A DNA stretch of 64,000 nt from Martinezella tropici (lineage in GTDB: Bacteria > Pseudomonadota > Alphaproteobacteria > Rhizobiales > Rhizobiaceae): contig JUHI01000017.1 in assembly GCA_000799755.1 (NCBI GenBank), positions 62,001 through 126,000 on the forward strand, written 5' to 3'. The notes beneath the pieces were generated by a model that saw only the letters and a list, made by a program, of their open reading frames with translations, was not told the DNA's origin and made no database searches. The position numbers and the translations under genes are program-made. Shown here piece after piece: positions 54,321-63,376 of this stretch. Every line of letters starts with the position of its first letter. The first letter of the stretch is position 1.

Positions 54321-54548
54321 ATGCTCGATACACACGCACCCAATCTGACGGACGCCATCCGCGTCCTCGTTCATAACAGCGATGAGAGGCATCACCGCAT
54401 CGCGGCATCCGCTCCCGGCGCAAAGAATGCGCAGAAGCGTCAGTTTCAAAATCACCAGGTTCGCGAGAAGCGCACCTTTCAAGCCATGTTCGCCTTCGGC
54501 CTGCTGCTCGGCGGCTTGGAGCTGTTCATCGTGCTGCACTATCTTTGA
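54321..54548 (+). CDS. Small protein with C-terminal membrane helix
   Basis: 75 residues. Soluble N-terminal part (MLDTHAPNLTDAIRVLVH), a basic middle, and a C-terminal hydrophobic helix MFAFGLLLGGLELFIVLHYL that probably anchors it in the inner membrane with the N-terminus inside. Start at 54321 follows GGAG; 54306 or 54294 are alternatives. Unknown function. 12 bp upstream of the DapA-like gene, possibly co-transcribed. Confidence 0.55.
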   Translation: MLDTHAPNLTDAIRVLVHNSDERHHRIAASAPGAKNAQKRQFQNHQVREKRTFQAMFAFGLLLGGLELFIVLHYL

Positions 54549-54560
54549 GATGCCGCTGAG

Positions 54561-55502
54561 ATGAACAGACCGATTTTTTCAAGACGCATAGGCGGTGCGA
54601 TCACCGCTCTTGTCACACCATTTCGCGATGGCGTTTTCGATGGTGTCGATATGATGGCCCATATCGAATGGCAATTGCTGAGCGGTATCGACGGGCTTCT
54701 CGTCTGCTCCGTGACCGGCGAAGGGCCGACACTGACCGAGGCGGAACGAATCCGCGCCATCGAAATCTGCGTCGAACTCTCCGAAGACAGGGTGCCCGTC
54801 ATCGTCGCGACAGGCACCAACGACACGGCAACAACCATCGAAGAAACGATACAGGCGCAACGCCTCGGCGCGGATGCCGCTTTCGTGACGCTTCCCTATT
54901 ATTCGAAACCGACCCAGAAGGGCGTGCTTCATCATTTCGAGCAGCTTGCGGAACTGACCGAGCTGCCCATCATCATCCACAATCAGCCATCGCATACCGC
55001 CATCGACCTAATGCCGTCCACAGTCGCGCAATTGGCCGAGATTCCAGGTATCGTGGGGATTGCCGATGGCACCGGAGACGTCTCGCGTCTCGATCTCTGG
55101 CGATCGCTGCTGCCGGAGCGCTTCAACCTCTACACGTCGAACGATTCCCGTGCGCTCTCGTTCACGGTTGCGGGCGGCGATGGTTGTTTCTCCAATGCAG
55201 CCAATATCGTCCCGCGCCTGTTCCAGTCCATGCAGCACTCGGCCGCCGGCGGTAATCTCAACGCATCGCGATCCATTGACGACCGTCTGCAGCCGTTGTT
55301 CGACGCTTTGTCGCGCGAGAGCGAACCGGCAACGGTCAAGCACGCCCTGTCGCTCGTGCGACATATAGGAGCCGACGTCCGTCTGCCGTTGGTGGATGTC
55401 ACCAACGAAACCGCCGAGGCGCTTCAGGCTGCCGTCCTGCCCTTCCAGTTCGACGGCAGCGGCCGATTTGCATCCCGCCAAACCTTCCGCCTCGGGTTGT
55501 GA
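54561..55502 (+). CDS. DapA/NAL-family (beta/alpha)8 protein lacking the Schiff-base lysine
   Basis: 313 residues, full DHDPS-family length. The fold is clear (ITALVTPFRDG, SVTGEGPTLTEAER, LPYYSKPTQKG), but key catalytic residues are changed: the Schiff-base Lys of GIKD is Ala168 (GIADGTGD), the active-site Tyr of YNVPGRT is His140 (HNQPSHT) and the Arg of the same motif is His145. The codon at the Lys position is GCC, with no frameshift. It therefore cannot do normal class I aldolase chemistry. It could be a regulator, binding protein or another enzyme on the same fold. Not the lysine-pathway DapA. Confidence 0.82.
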   Translation: MNRPIFSRRIGGAITALVTPFRDGVFDGVDMMAHIEWQLLSGIDGLLVCSVTGEGPTLTEAERIRAIEICVELSEDRVPVIVATGTNDTATTIEETIQAQRLGADAAFVTLPYYSKPTQKGVLHHFEQLAELTELPIIIHNQPSHTAIDLMPSTVAQLAEIPGIVGIADGTGDVSRLDLWRSLLPERFNLYTSNDSRALSFTVAGGDGCFSNAANIVPRLFQSMQHSAAGGNLNASRSIDDRLQPLFDALSRESEPATVKHALSLVRHIGADVRLPLVDVTNETAEALQAAVLPFQFDGSGRFASRQTFRLGL

Positions 55503-55644
55503 AGTCACTCATCCCTATGAGATTTTTATATTTTTGCCATTTGAGGCAAATGGAAATCCTAGCAACTCCCCCATAGATTCAACAGCGTAGCACCGGAGGC
55601 GATCTCAATCGAACCAACGGTGCGGGTGACACTGGAAAGGAACT

Positions 55645-55842
55645 ATGATGTCACGCTACAGGCATGCCGGCTTATCCGCCGACCCCCTCCAACGCCCTCG
55701 CTCGGTGGCCATCGCCAAGAGCGAGTGGTCCATCTCTTCAGACGCCATGCTGAACGGACTTTGGTCCGTCGCTCCGCGCCTCGGCCTTGTCCTCCTGATC
55801 GCCGGCACCCTGCAGATGGTGCTGCGCATGACCGGACACTGA
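55645..55842 (+). CDS. Small membrane protein of unknown function
   Basis: 65 residues. Polar N-terminus and a C-terminal hydrophobic helix (LGLVLLIAGTLQMVLRM). GAAAGGAAC lies 6-7 bp before ATG-ATG; the first Met is used. 32 bp before the next small gene. No family recognised. Confidence 0.5.
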   Translation: MMSRYRHAGLSADPLQRPRSVAIAKSEWSISSDAMLNGLWSVAPRLGLVLLIAGTLQMVLRMTGH

Positions 55843-55873
55843 GAACAACGAAGAGATTAAAGAGGAAAATACG

Positions 55874-56143
55874 ATGGCAAACGCACAGCATATTCAGCGC
55901 CGCACGGCCCACAGCCCGATTTCGTCGGCTCCGGCTCGCTTCATCATCGGACGCGACCGTCGCGGCAGCTGGATCGTTCAGGACCGGCAAGGTCTCGTTG
56001 GCGGCCTGTTCCGCAACGAGGCGGCCGCCCTGCACTTCGCGGCCGAAGAGTGCAATCACAATCCCGCCGATATCTGCCATGCACCCGAAGGCGCCGTGCT
56101 CGACCTGGACGGTTTTGCATTCAGCTCATCCAATCTGCATTGA
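55874..56143 (+). CDS. Small conserved-type hypothetical protein
   Basis: 89 residues, soluble. RFIIGRDRRGSWIVQDRQGLVGGLFRNEAAALHF reads like a short beta-rich domain with a helix; the later part has conserved-looking Cys/His (ECNHN, DICHAPEG). AAAGAGGAAAA precedes the ATG. I recall similar short proteins annotated as hypothetical in rhizobia; no function is known to me. Confidence 0.6.
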   Translation: MANAQHIQRRTAHSPISSAPARFIIGRDRRGSWIVQDRQGLVGGLFRNEAAALHFAAEECNHNPADICHAPEGAVLDLDGFAFSSSNLH

Positions 56144-56351
56144 AGCGCGGCACGAGCCGGGATCTTCTCTTTACGCTTAAGCCTCCCCATACCTCGTATA
56201 AAGCAATGCCAAAGGCGCCGCACAGCTTCTGTGCGGCATCCTTCCTCCGCCCGACCCGGAGGTGCGCAGGCTTCGACAGCTATCAGACCAAACGCTTCCT
56301 TAACCCGCCTTCAGGTAAGCTTTCTGGCGAGATATGCAAAGAACAGAACCA

Positions 56352-56684
56352 ATGTCGAAGCCTGCCTTCCGCTACAGCCACTATGATCTCAAGGAACAGC
56401 GCGCCGGAACCGTGATCGAAATCACGCTTTCTGCCATCGCCAATGTCAGGCTGCTGAACAGCTCGAATTTCGAACGGTTCACGGAAACCCTCAAGCATCA
56501 GTTTCTGGGCGGCGTCGCCAAGAAATCGCCGATCAGACTTACCATCCCCGACTCCGGACACTGGCACGTCGTGGTCGATATGGAGGGCCACAAGGGCGTG
56601 GCTGAATCGAGCGTGAGGATTGTCGACAAGTCTGCCGCTCCGCGCATGCAAAAGGCGCCCGAGGAAAACGCTGCCGGGCGCTGA
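56352..56684 (+). CDS. DUF1883-family protein
   Basis: 110 residues. YSHYDLKEQRAGTVIEITL, NVRLLNSSNFERF, and SPIRLTIPDSGHWHVVVDM match the DUF1883 domain, a small beta-sandwich found alone or fused to TIR domains. Function unknown. Start at 56352 (MSKPAFRYSHYD) is preferred; a start six codons earlier is possible. Confidence 0.85.
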   Translation: MSKPAFRYSHYDLKEQRAGTVIEITLSAIANVRLLNSSNFERFTETLKHQFLGGVAKKSPIRLTIPDSGHWHVVVDMEGHKGVAESSVRIVDKSAAPRMQKAPEENAAGR

Positions 56685-56746
56685 TACCGAACTTCGCATT
56701 CCTTGTGTCATGAAGATGCGGAAACTGTCCGTCGTGCCGCTTTTAC

Positions 56747-56790
56747 GCAATTCCCGATGAGAAAACGCATCGCGCTTTGCCCGGAATTGC
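56747..56790. repeat. Interspersed palindromic repeat between convergent genes
   Basis: Arms GCAATTCC (56747-56754) and GGAATTGC (56783-56790), with an inner imperfect stem. It resembles the CGCAATTCCGG...CGGAATTGC elements I recall in many rhizobial intergenic regions. Sits between DUF1883 and rarA and may serve as a terminator. Confidence 0.55.
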
Positions 56791-56791
56791 T

Positions 56792-58108
56792 CTAGCGCTC
56801 GCCGCGCTCCTTGCGCAGCTTCGCCCACCAGTCCAACCGCTTGCGGATATCGCGCTCGAAGCCGCGCTCGGGGGGATCGTAAAAGGTCTGGCGACCCATC
56901 TTCTCGGGAAAATAGTTCTGGCCTGAAAATGCGTCCGGTTCATCGTGATCGTAGCGATAGCCGTCGCCATAGCCTTCGGTGCGCATCAGCTTCGTCGGCG
57001 CATTGAGGATATGCTTGGGCGGCAGGAGCGAGCCATTCTGCTTGGCGGCCTGGGTCGCGGCCTTGAAGGCGGTGTAGACGGCATTGGATTTCGGCGCGGT
57101 CGCGAGATAGACGCAGGCCTGCGCGAGCGCCAATTCTCCTTCCGGCGAGCCTAGATAGTCATAGGCATCCTTGGCGGCATTGCAGATGACGAGAGCCTGT
57201 GGATCGGCAAGCCCGATATCCTCCACCGCCATGCGCACCAGCCGGCGTCCGAGATAGAGCGGGTCTTCGCCGGCATCGAACATGCGGGCGAGATAATAGA
57301 GCGCGGCGTCCGGGTCGGAACCGCGAACCGATTTGTGCAGCGCCGAGATCAGATTGTAGTGCCCGTCCTGCGCCTTGTCGTAGACCGGGGCGCGGCGCTG
57401 GACGATCTTGACCAGCATGTCAGGATCGAAAAGCTCGTCCTTGCGCGCGGCACGCCAGACCTCTTCTGCCAGCGTCAGCACCGAACGGCCATCGCCATCG
57501 GCCATGCGGATCAGGCTGGCGCGGGCATCCTCCGTCAACGGCAGCGGCTTGCCTTCCACCGTTTCGGCCCGGCGCAGCAATTCCTCCAGGCTCTCTTCAT
57601 CATGCGACTGGAATGTCAGGACGCGGGCACGGGAGAGAAGAGCGGCGTTGAGTTCGAAGGACGGATTTTCCGTCGTCGCCCCAACGAGAATAACCGTGCC
57701 GTCTTCCATCACCGGCAGGAAGCTATCCTGCTGGGCGCGGTTGAAGCGATGGATCTCGTCGACGAAGAGCAGGGTCTGGCGGCCATCCATCCGGCGCAGA
57801 CGCGCCGTCTCAAAGACCTTCTTCAGATCGGCAACGCCGGAAAAGATCGCCGAAATCTGTTCGAAGGCAAGACCGGCCTCCCCCGACAACAGCCTTGCAA
57901 CCGTCGTCTTGCCGGTGCCGGGCGGTCCCCAGAAGATCATCGATCCCAGCGAACCCGCCTCGATCATCCGGCGCAGAACGCCGTTTTCGCCGGTCAGATG
58001 TTCCTGACCGGTGACTTCGGCCAATGTTTGCGGCCGCAGACGATCGGCGAGAGGCCGCTTGTTGGCGACCTCCTCCGGTATCCGCGGTGCAAACAGGTCA
58101 TCACTCAT
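56792..58108 (-). CDS. rarA: Replication-associated recombination protein A (RarA/MgsA)
   Basis: 438 residues, AAA+ clamp-loader-like ATPase. LADRLRPQTLAEVTGQEHL start, Walker A GPPGTGKTT, Walker B FVDEIHRFN, sensor-type ATTENPSFELN and the C-terminal NGSLLPPKHILNAPTKLM. It acts at stalled replication forks. The ATG overlaps the degQ stop by four bases (ATGA), so the two are translationally coupled. Confidence 0.95.
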   Translation of the reverse strand: MSDDLFAPRIPEEVANKRPLADRLRPQTLAEVTGQEHLTGENGVLRRMIEAGSLGSMIFWGPPGTGKTTVARLLSGEAGLAFEQISAIFSGVADLKKVFETARLRRMDGRQTLLFVDEIHRFNRAQQDSFLPVMEDGTVILVGATTENPSFELNAALLSRARVLTFQSHDEESLEELLRRAETVEGKPLPLTEDARASLIRMADGDGRSVLTLAEEVWRAARKDELFDPDMLVKIVQRRAPVYDKAQDGHYNLISALHKSVRGSDPDAALYYLARMFDAGEDPLYLGRRLVRMAVEDIGLADPQALVICNAAKDAYDYLGSPEGELALAQACVYLATAPKSNAVYTAFKAATQAAKQNGSLLPPKHILNAPTKLMRTEGYGDGYRYDHDEPDAFSGQNYFPEKMGRQTFYDPPERGFERDIRKRLDWWAKLRKERGER

Positions 58109-59508
58109 CGGAAGAACTGCCTAATGCGCTGACCGTCGCGCTCGATCTCAACGCGCCAGAAGCTCGGGTTGGAGGTAACGGCCTTCTGAAGGATTTCCGT
58201 CGTGTTGATCGCCACGCCGTTGATGGAGATGACAATATCACGGGCGGCAAACCCAAGGCGGTCAGCCGGCGAATTCTGCTTCAAGCTCTCGATGACGACG
58301 CCAGTGGAATCAGGCGGCATATGCAGATCATCGGCGACGCGCGGCGAGAGATTGGCAACGGTCGCGCCGGAGAAGGGATTGTTGCCTTCGATCACCCGCT
58401 CATCGCGCGGCGTGGATTCGGGCGCGGCGGCAAGCGTCATCGTCGCCTGATGCTCCTTGCCATTGTCCAATACCGTCAACGCCACGGTGGCGCCGAGGCC
58501 CGCCGTGGTCAGGCGGTAGCCGAGCGCATCGGGATGCTCGATCGGGATGTTGTTCAGCGCGGTGATCACCTCGCCCGGCTTCAAGCCAGCCTTGGCCGCC
58601 GGCCCGCCATCGACCACCTTGGTCACCAGCGCACCGCGCACCTTGTCGAGGCCAAGCGCTTCGGCAACGTCGGAGGTCACCGGCTCGAAGGATGCGCCGA
58701 TGTATGGCCGTTCGAAAGCCTTGTCGCCGCGGTCGGCTGCGGCAAGGAAGACCTTCACGAGATTGGCCGGGATGGCAAAACCGATGCCGTTGGAGCCGCC
58801 GCCCTGGGAGAAGATCGCCGTGTTCAGCCCGATCAACTGGCCGGTCATGTTGACGAGCGCGCCGCCCGAATTGCCGGGGTTGATCGAGGCATCCGTCTGG
58901 ATGAAGAAGCCGACTTCGTTCTTCACCTGATTACGGGCGAGCGCCGAGACGATACCGCTCGTGACAGTCTGACCGACGCCGAATGGATTACCGATCGCGA
59001 GTACGAGATCACCGACCTCGATACCATCGGAATTGCCAAGCGGCAGAACCGGGAAGGTCTCGTTCTTCGACTGGATCTTCAAGACGGCGAGATCGACGCG
59101 ATCATCCTTCAGAATGACCTTGCAGGGAAACTCGCGGCCGTCCGAAAGCGCGATCTTGATATCGTCGGCGCCATCGACGACGTGGTTGTTGGTGATGACG
59201 GTGCCGTTTGCCTCGACGATAACGCCCGAACCCAGCGACGACTGTTTCTCGGTGCGATTCGGCATACGTTGGCCGAAAAACTGCTCGAAGAAGGGATCGC
59301 CGGCGAAGGGGGACTGACGCTGCACGACGCGCTCGGCATAAACGTTCACCACGGCGCCGGAGGTCTGCTTGACCAGCGGGGCGAAGGAAAGCTGCATCTG
59401 CGTCTGGCTTTCCGGCAACGTCTTTGCCGTCTGAGCCCCAGCAGAAAGCGGCATCGCCATGACGAGGGCAATCATCGAAACGGCAGTGCGCTTCAGGAGG
59501 ACATGCAT
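58105..59508 (-). CDS. degQ: DegP/DegQ-type periplasmic serine protease
   Basis: 467 residues: signal peptide (to about GAQA), trypsin-like domain with H109 (TNNHVVDG), D139 (DDRVDLAVL) and S214 (PGNSGG), then two PDZ domains (about 265-360 and 375-460). All catalytic residues are intact. Degrades or chaperones misfolded envelope proteins. Start at 59508 follows AAAGGGA and opens the signal peptide; the frame extends much further upstream but without features. First gene of degQ-rarA. Confidence 0.93.
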   Translation of the reverse strand: MHVLLKRTAVSMIALVMAMPLSAGAQTAKTLPESQTQMQLSFAPLVKQTSGAVVNVYAERVVQRQSPFAGDPFFEQFFGQRMPNRTEKQSSLGSGVIVEANGTVITNNHVVDGADDIKIALSDGREFPCKVILKDDRVDLAVLKIQSKNETFPVLPLGNSDGIEVGDLVLAIGNPFGVGQTVTSGIVSALARNQVKNEVGFFIQTDASINPGNSGGALVNMTGQLIGLNTAIFSQGGGSNGIGFAIPANLVKVFLAAADRGDKAFERPYIGASFEPVTSDVAEALGLDKVRGALVTKVVDGGPAAKAGLKPGEVITALNNIPIEHPDALGYRLTTAGLGATVALTVLDNGKEHQATMTLAAAPESTPRDERVIEGNNPFSGATVANLSPRVADDLHMPPDSTGVVIESLKQNSPADRLGFAARDIVISINGVAINTTEILQKAVTSNPSFWRVEIERDGQRIRQFFR

Positions 59509-59683
59509 GAAAGTTTCCCTTTTTAATTCTCTTGAAACAACGTTGTAGCGCCCGACGCTAGAAAGAAAAGAGGGCGGAAGCATGAAGCATAAATGGAGGC
59601 CGGCGACGATAAAAAACAGGCTCGCTGAACAAAAACATGCTGTCATGCATTTCGCGTTGGGAATCGTCAAAAGGGAACCAGAC

Positions 59684-60031
59684 ATGCGATTGAATCATCT
59701 TGCCGCCGCCACCCTCCTCATCTCGCTGGGTATGGCCGGCACGTCCCATGCCGCCAGCTTCGATTGCGAGGCGCAGAACCTGAAGCCGGACGAAAAGACG
59801 ATCTGCGACGTCCGTGCCCTTAACGATGCCGATGTCAGGATGGTGACGACCTTCGACCTGCTCTCCGGCCTTCTCGCCATGGGCGCGCGCGGCACGATGC
59901 AGGACCAGCAGACCGAATGGCTAAAGAAGCGGCAGGCCTGCGGAGCGGATGTCGCCTGCCTGACTTCCTCCTATCAGGAGCGTCAGAAGGAGCTGAACGA
60001 CGCCTACAAGCAGATCAATCGGCCGCTTTGA
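59684..60031 (+). CDS. LprI/DUF1311-type small secreted protein
   Basis: 115 residues. Signal peptide MRLNHLAAATLLISLGMAG to about SHA-AS, then ASFDCEAQNLKPDEKTICDV and WLKKRQACGADVACLTSSYQERQKEL, the four-cysteine pattern of the LprI/DUF1311 family; some members inhibit lysozyme. Start at 59684 follows AAAGGGA; the upstream extension (34 codons) is not used. Divergent from degQ. Confidence 0.78.
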   Translation: MRLNHLAAATLLISLGMAGTSHAASFDCEAQNLKPDEKTICDVRALNDADVRMVTTFDLLSGLLAMGARGTMQDQQTEWLKKRQACGADVACLTSSYQERQKELNDAYKQINRPL

Positions 60032-60071
60032 GGGTGTGGTCTGACGCGATTTGGAGGCCTAGCCAATGTGT

Positions 60072-60240
60072 CCCCTCTCCCCGCCTGCGAGGAGAGGGTT
60101 AGGGTGAGGGGCTGCTGCTGTAGGTTAGGCAAACTCCAACGCGGCAGCAAATCTCCAAAAGCCCCTCATCCGTCCTCTCATAACCAAGCTAACGCTCGGT
60201 CATGAGAGTCCACCTTCTCCCCGCTGCGCAGGGCGAAGGG
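60072..60240. repeat. Composite intergenic inverted repeat
   Basis: Left block CCCCTCTCC-CCGCCTGCGA-GGAGAGGG, followed by TTAGGGTGAGGGGC. The right block has GCCCCTCATCC and CTTCTCCCCGCTGCGCAG, giving an inverted arrangement. Matches the CTCTCCCCGC...GGGAGAGGG type I recall as abundant in alphaproteobacterial genomes. Lies between convergent genes and may end both transcripts. Confidence 0.6.
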
Positions 60241-60247
60241 GCTTTGG

Positions 60248-62086
60248 CTATTTACCGCCCAGATCGCGAACGGCGCCGCGGTCCGCGCTCGTGGCAAAAG
60301 CGGCATAGGCCTTGAGCGCCGTTGTAACATTGCGCTTGCGCGGCTCAGCCGGGTGCCAGCCCTTGGCATTCTGTGCTTCGCGGCGAGCCGCAAGTTCAGC
60401 ATCGTCGACACGCAGGCTGATGGTACGGTTCGGGATGTCGATGTCGATCATATCGCCTTGGCGGACCAGGCCGATCGTGCCGCCATTGGCCGCTTCCGGC
60501 GAAGCGTGACCGATCGACAGGCCCGAGGTACCGCCGGAGAAGCGGCCGTCGGTGATGAGCGCACAAGCCTTGCCGAGACCCTTCGACTTCAGGTAGCTCG
60601 TCGGATAGAGCATTTCCTGCATGCCGGGGCCGCCCTTCGGGCCTTCATAGCGGATGACGACGACGTCGCCGGCTACGACCTCGTTGCCGAGGATGCCCTT
60701 AACGGCAGCGTCCTGGCTTTCGAAGACCTTGGCCGGACCGGAGAACTTCAGGATCGATTCATCGACGCCGGCCGTCTTCACGATGCAGCCGTCGACCGCC
60801 AGATTGCCCTTGAGGACGGCGAGGCCCCCATCCTTGGAGAAGGGATGCTGCGCATCGCGGATAACGCCCTTTTCGCGGTCGAGATCAAGCTCTTCCCAGC
60901 GCGCGCTCTGGCTGAAGGCAACCTGTGTCGGAACGCCGCCGGGAGCGGCGCTGAAGAGTTCCAGAGCCGCCTTGTTGTCGGTAACGGCAATATCCCATTG
61001 CGCCAGCGCCTCGCCCAGCGTCGGAGCGTGGACGGTTGGCAGGTCGGGGTTCAGCAGTCCCGCGCGGTTCAGCTCGCCGAGGATTGCCATGATGCCACCG
61101 GCGCGATGCACGTCTTCCATATGAACGTCGGACTTGGCCGGCGCCACCTTGGAAAGGCAGGGAACGCGCCGCGACAGGCGGTCGATGTCATCCATGGTGA
61201 AATCGACTTCGCCTTCATGGGCCGCAGCGAGGATATGCAGCACTGTATTGGTCGAGCCGCCCATGGCGATATCGAGCGCCATGGCGTTCTCGAACGCACC
61301 CTTGCTGGCGATCGTCCGCGGCAGAGCCGTCACATCATCCTGCTCGTAATAGCGCTTTGCCAGCGCGACGACCCGGCGACCGGCCTCGAGGAAGAGCTCC
61401 TTGCGATCGGAATGGGTCGCAAGCGTCGATCCGTTGCCGGGCAGCGACAGGCCGAGGGCTTCCGTCAGGCAGTTCATCGAATTGGCGGTGAACATGCCCG
61501 AGCACGAGCCGCAGGTCGGACAGGCGGAACGCTCGATGACCTGAACGTCTTCATCGCTGATCTTGTCGTCGGCAGCCGCAACCATGGCATCAACCAGGTC
61601 GAGGGCGACCTTCTTGCCATGCAGCACGACCTTGCCGGCTTCCATCGGGCCGCCGGACACGAAGACCGTCGGGATGTTGAGACGCAGCGAGGCCATCAGC
61701 ATGCCGGGGGTGATCTTGTCGCAGTTCGAAATGCAGACCATGGCGTCGGCGCAATGGGCGTTGACCATGTATTCTACGCTATCGGCGATGAGTTCGCGCG
61801 ACGGCAGCGAATAGAGCATGCCGTCATGCCCCATGGCGATGCCGTCATCGACCGCGATGGTGTTGAATTCCTTGGCAACGCCGCCCGCCGCTTCGATTTC
61901 ACGCGCGACGAGCTGGCCGAGATCCTTGAGGTGTACGTGGCCGGGCACGAACTGGGTGAAGGAGTTGACCACAGCAATGATTGGCTTGCCAAAATCGCTG
62001 TCCTTCATACCCGTCGCGCGCCAAAGGCCGCGCGCGCCGGCCATGTTGCGGCCGTGGGTGGTGGTTCTGGAACGATAAGCTGGCAT
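60248..62086 (-). CDS. ilvD: Dihydroxy-acid dehydratase
   Basis: 612 residues, the usual length. FeS-ligand regions NCDKITPGM and PTCGSCSGMFTANSMNCLTEALG, and the PTSYLKSKGLG and DGRFSGGTSG segments near the C-terminus. It converts dihydroxy-acids to 2-oxo acids in valine, leucine and isoleucine synthesis. Start at 62086 (MPAYRSRTTTHGRNMAGAR) is chosen by family alignment over a 26-codon extension; GAGGAAGA lies upstream. Confidence 0.95.
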   Translation of the reverse strand: MPAYRSRTTTHGRNMAGARGLWRATGMKDSDFGKPIIAVVNSFTQFVPGHVHLKDLGQLVAREIEAAGGVAKEFNTIAVDDGIAMGHDGMLYSLPSRELIADSVEYMVNAHCADAMVCISNCDKITPGMLMASLRLNIPTVFVSGGPMEAGKVVLHGKKVALDLVDAMVAAADDKISDEDVQVIERSACPTCGSCSGMFTANSMNCLTEALGLSLPGNGSTLATHSDRKELFLEAGRRVVALAKRYYEQDDVTALPRTIASKGAFENAMALDIAMGGSTNTVLHILAAAHEGEVDFTMDDIDRLSRRVPCLSKVAPAKSDVHMEDVHRAGGIMAILGELNRAGLLNPDLPTVHAPTLGEALAQWDIAVTDNKAALELFSAAPGGVPTQVAFSQSARWEELDLDREKGVIRDAQHPFSKDGGLAVLKGNLAVDGCIVKTAGVDESILKFSGPAKVFESQDAAVKGILGNEVVAGDVVVIRYEGPKGGPGMQEMLYPTSYLKSKGLGKACALITDGRFSGGTSGLSIGHASPEAANGGTIGLVRQGDMIDIDIPNRTISLRVDDAELAARREAQNAKGWHPAEPRKRNVTTALKAYAAFATSADRGAVRDLGGK

Positions 62087-62425
62087 GGTGTCTTCCTCGT
62101 CATCCTGGAATTTGCGCGGGGTCGGCAGGGGCCAAAGGTTTCGGGCCGAAGGGGACGCCGGCAACTCCGCTTTTTGGAATTGTCCTAATCCAATCGTGCA
62201 ATACTGTCACTATCAACTCAAGCGAATCCGGTACGCTGCGGGGCAAGCGCTGCGTCCGGGCAAACAAGCACTGCGACCACAGTTGGGAACGAAGCAGCCT
62301 GTTCACAAGCACACACAAAAAGTTGCTTTCACTTCCAAAGAAATGCCGTCCTAAGAGTGTAACAAAATCTGTGTCCGCTGCGTATGGCTGATATCGAAGC
62401 TGTTACCGCATAGAGGAATTGTTGC
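62087..62425. other. Divergent region between ilvD and msrP
   Basis: About 340 bp with two divergent promoters expected. No gene, leader peptide or clear operator recognised. Confidence 0.3.
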
Positions 62426-63376
62426 ATGACCTCCTTCCGCCCACCGAAAATCACATCTTCCGAGATCACTCCCCGCTCGGTCTATCTGAAGCGGCGCGAC
62501 TTCCTGACGGCAGCGGCAGCGGGTATCAGCATGGCTACGATCGGCGGCAAGGCGGCGATGGCCGAGGCGCTGACGGCGACCAAGAGCAACTATACGGTCA
62601 ACGAGAAGCTGACGCCGATCAAGGACGTCACGACCTACAATAATTTCTACGAATTCGGCCTCGACAAGGCCGATCCGGCCAACCTTTCCGGCAAGTTCAA
62701 GCCGCGCCCGTGGACGATCAAGGTCGACGGCATGGTCAACAAGCCCGGCACCTTCGATGTCGATGCGCTGATCAAGGAATTTCCGCCGGAAGAGCGCGTC
62801 TATCGCATGCGCTGCGTCGAAGCCTGGTCGATGGTCATTCCCTGGGACGGTTTCCAGCTGTCGGCGCTGCTCGACAAGGTGGAGCCGCAGGGCAGCGCCA
62901 AGTTCGTCGCCTTTGAAACCGTCGTCAGGCCGGAGGAAATGCCGGGACAGTCCGGCCTGCTGCAATCGCTGGACTGGCCCTATGTCGAGGGCCTGCGCCT
63001 GGACGAGGCCCGCAATCCCCTCACGCTACTGGCCGTCGGTCTCTATGGCGAGACCCTGCCGAACCAGAATGGCGCCCCGATCCGGCTCGTGGTGCCGTGG
63101 AAGTACGGCTTCAAGGGCATCAAGTCGATCGTGCGCATCACGCTCACCGACAAGCAGCCGGTGAATACCTGGCAGGCGACCAACAGCCAGGAATACGGCT
63201 TCTACGCCAACGTCAATCCGGCGGTCGATCATCCGCGCTGGAGCCAGGCCACCGAGCGGCGCATCGGCGAAGGCGGCTTCTTCGGTTCCAACCGCCACCC
63301 CACCCTGCCCTTCAACGGCTATGCCGATCAGGTTGCCAGCCTTTATAGCGGCATGGACCTCAGGGTGAATTTCTGA
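62426..63376 (+). CDS. msrP: Periplasmic methionine-sulfoxide reductase, molybdenum subunit
   Basis: 316 residues. Twin-arginine signal KRRDFLTAAAAGISMAT (residues about 22-38) exports the folded protein. Molybdopterin-domain segments NNFYEFGLDK, YRMRCVEAWSMVIPWDGF (Mo-ligand Cys about 130) and VPWKYGFKGIKSIVRI identify MsrP (YedY). It repairs oxidised methionines in periplasmic proteins using electrons from MsrQ, whose ATG overlaps this stop by one base. Confidence 0.95.
   Translation: MTSFRPPKITSSEITPRSVYLKRRDFLTAAAAGISMATIGGKAAMAEALTATKSNYTVNEKLTPIKDVTTYNNFYEFGLDKADPANLSGKFKPRPWTIKVDGMVNKPGTFDVDALIKEFPPEERVYRMRCVEAWSMVIPWDGFQLSALLDKVEPQGSAKFVAFETVVRPEEMPGQSGLLQSLDWPYVEGLRLDEARNPLTLLAVGLYGETLPNQNGAPIRLVVPWKYGFKGIKSIVRITLTDKQPVNTWQATNSQEYGFYANVNPAVDHPRWSQATERRIGEGGFFGSNRHPTLPFNGYADQVASLYSGMDLRVNF

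Noticed and set aside
60353..62188. 611-codon open frame antisense to ilvD
   Set aside because: Shadow of ilvD; low-complexity Arg/Gly/Ala/Asp-rich translation with no recognisable family.
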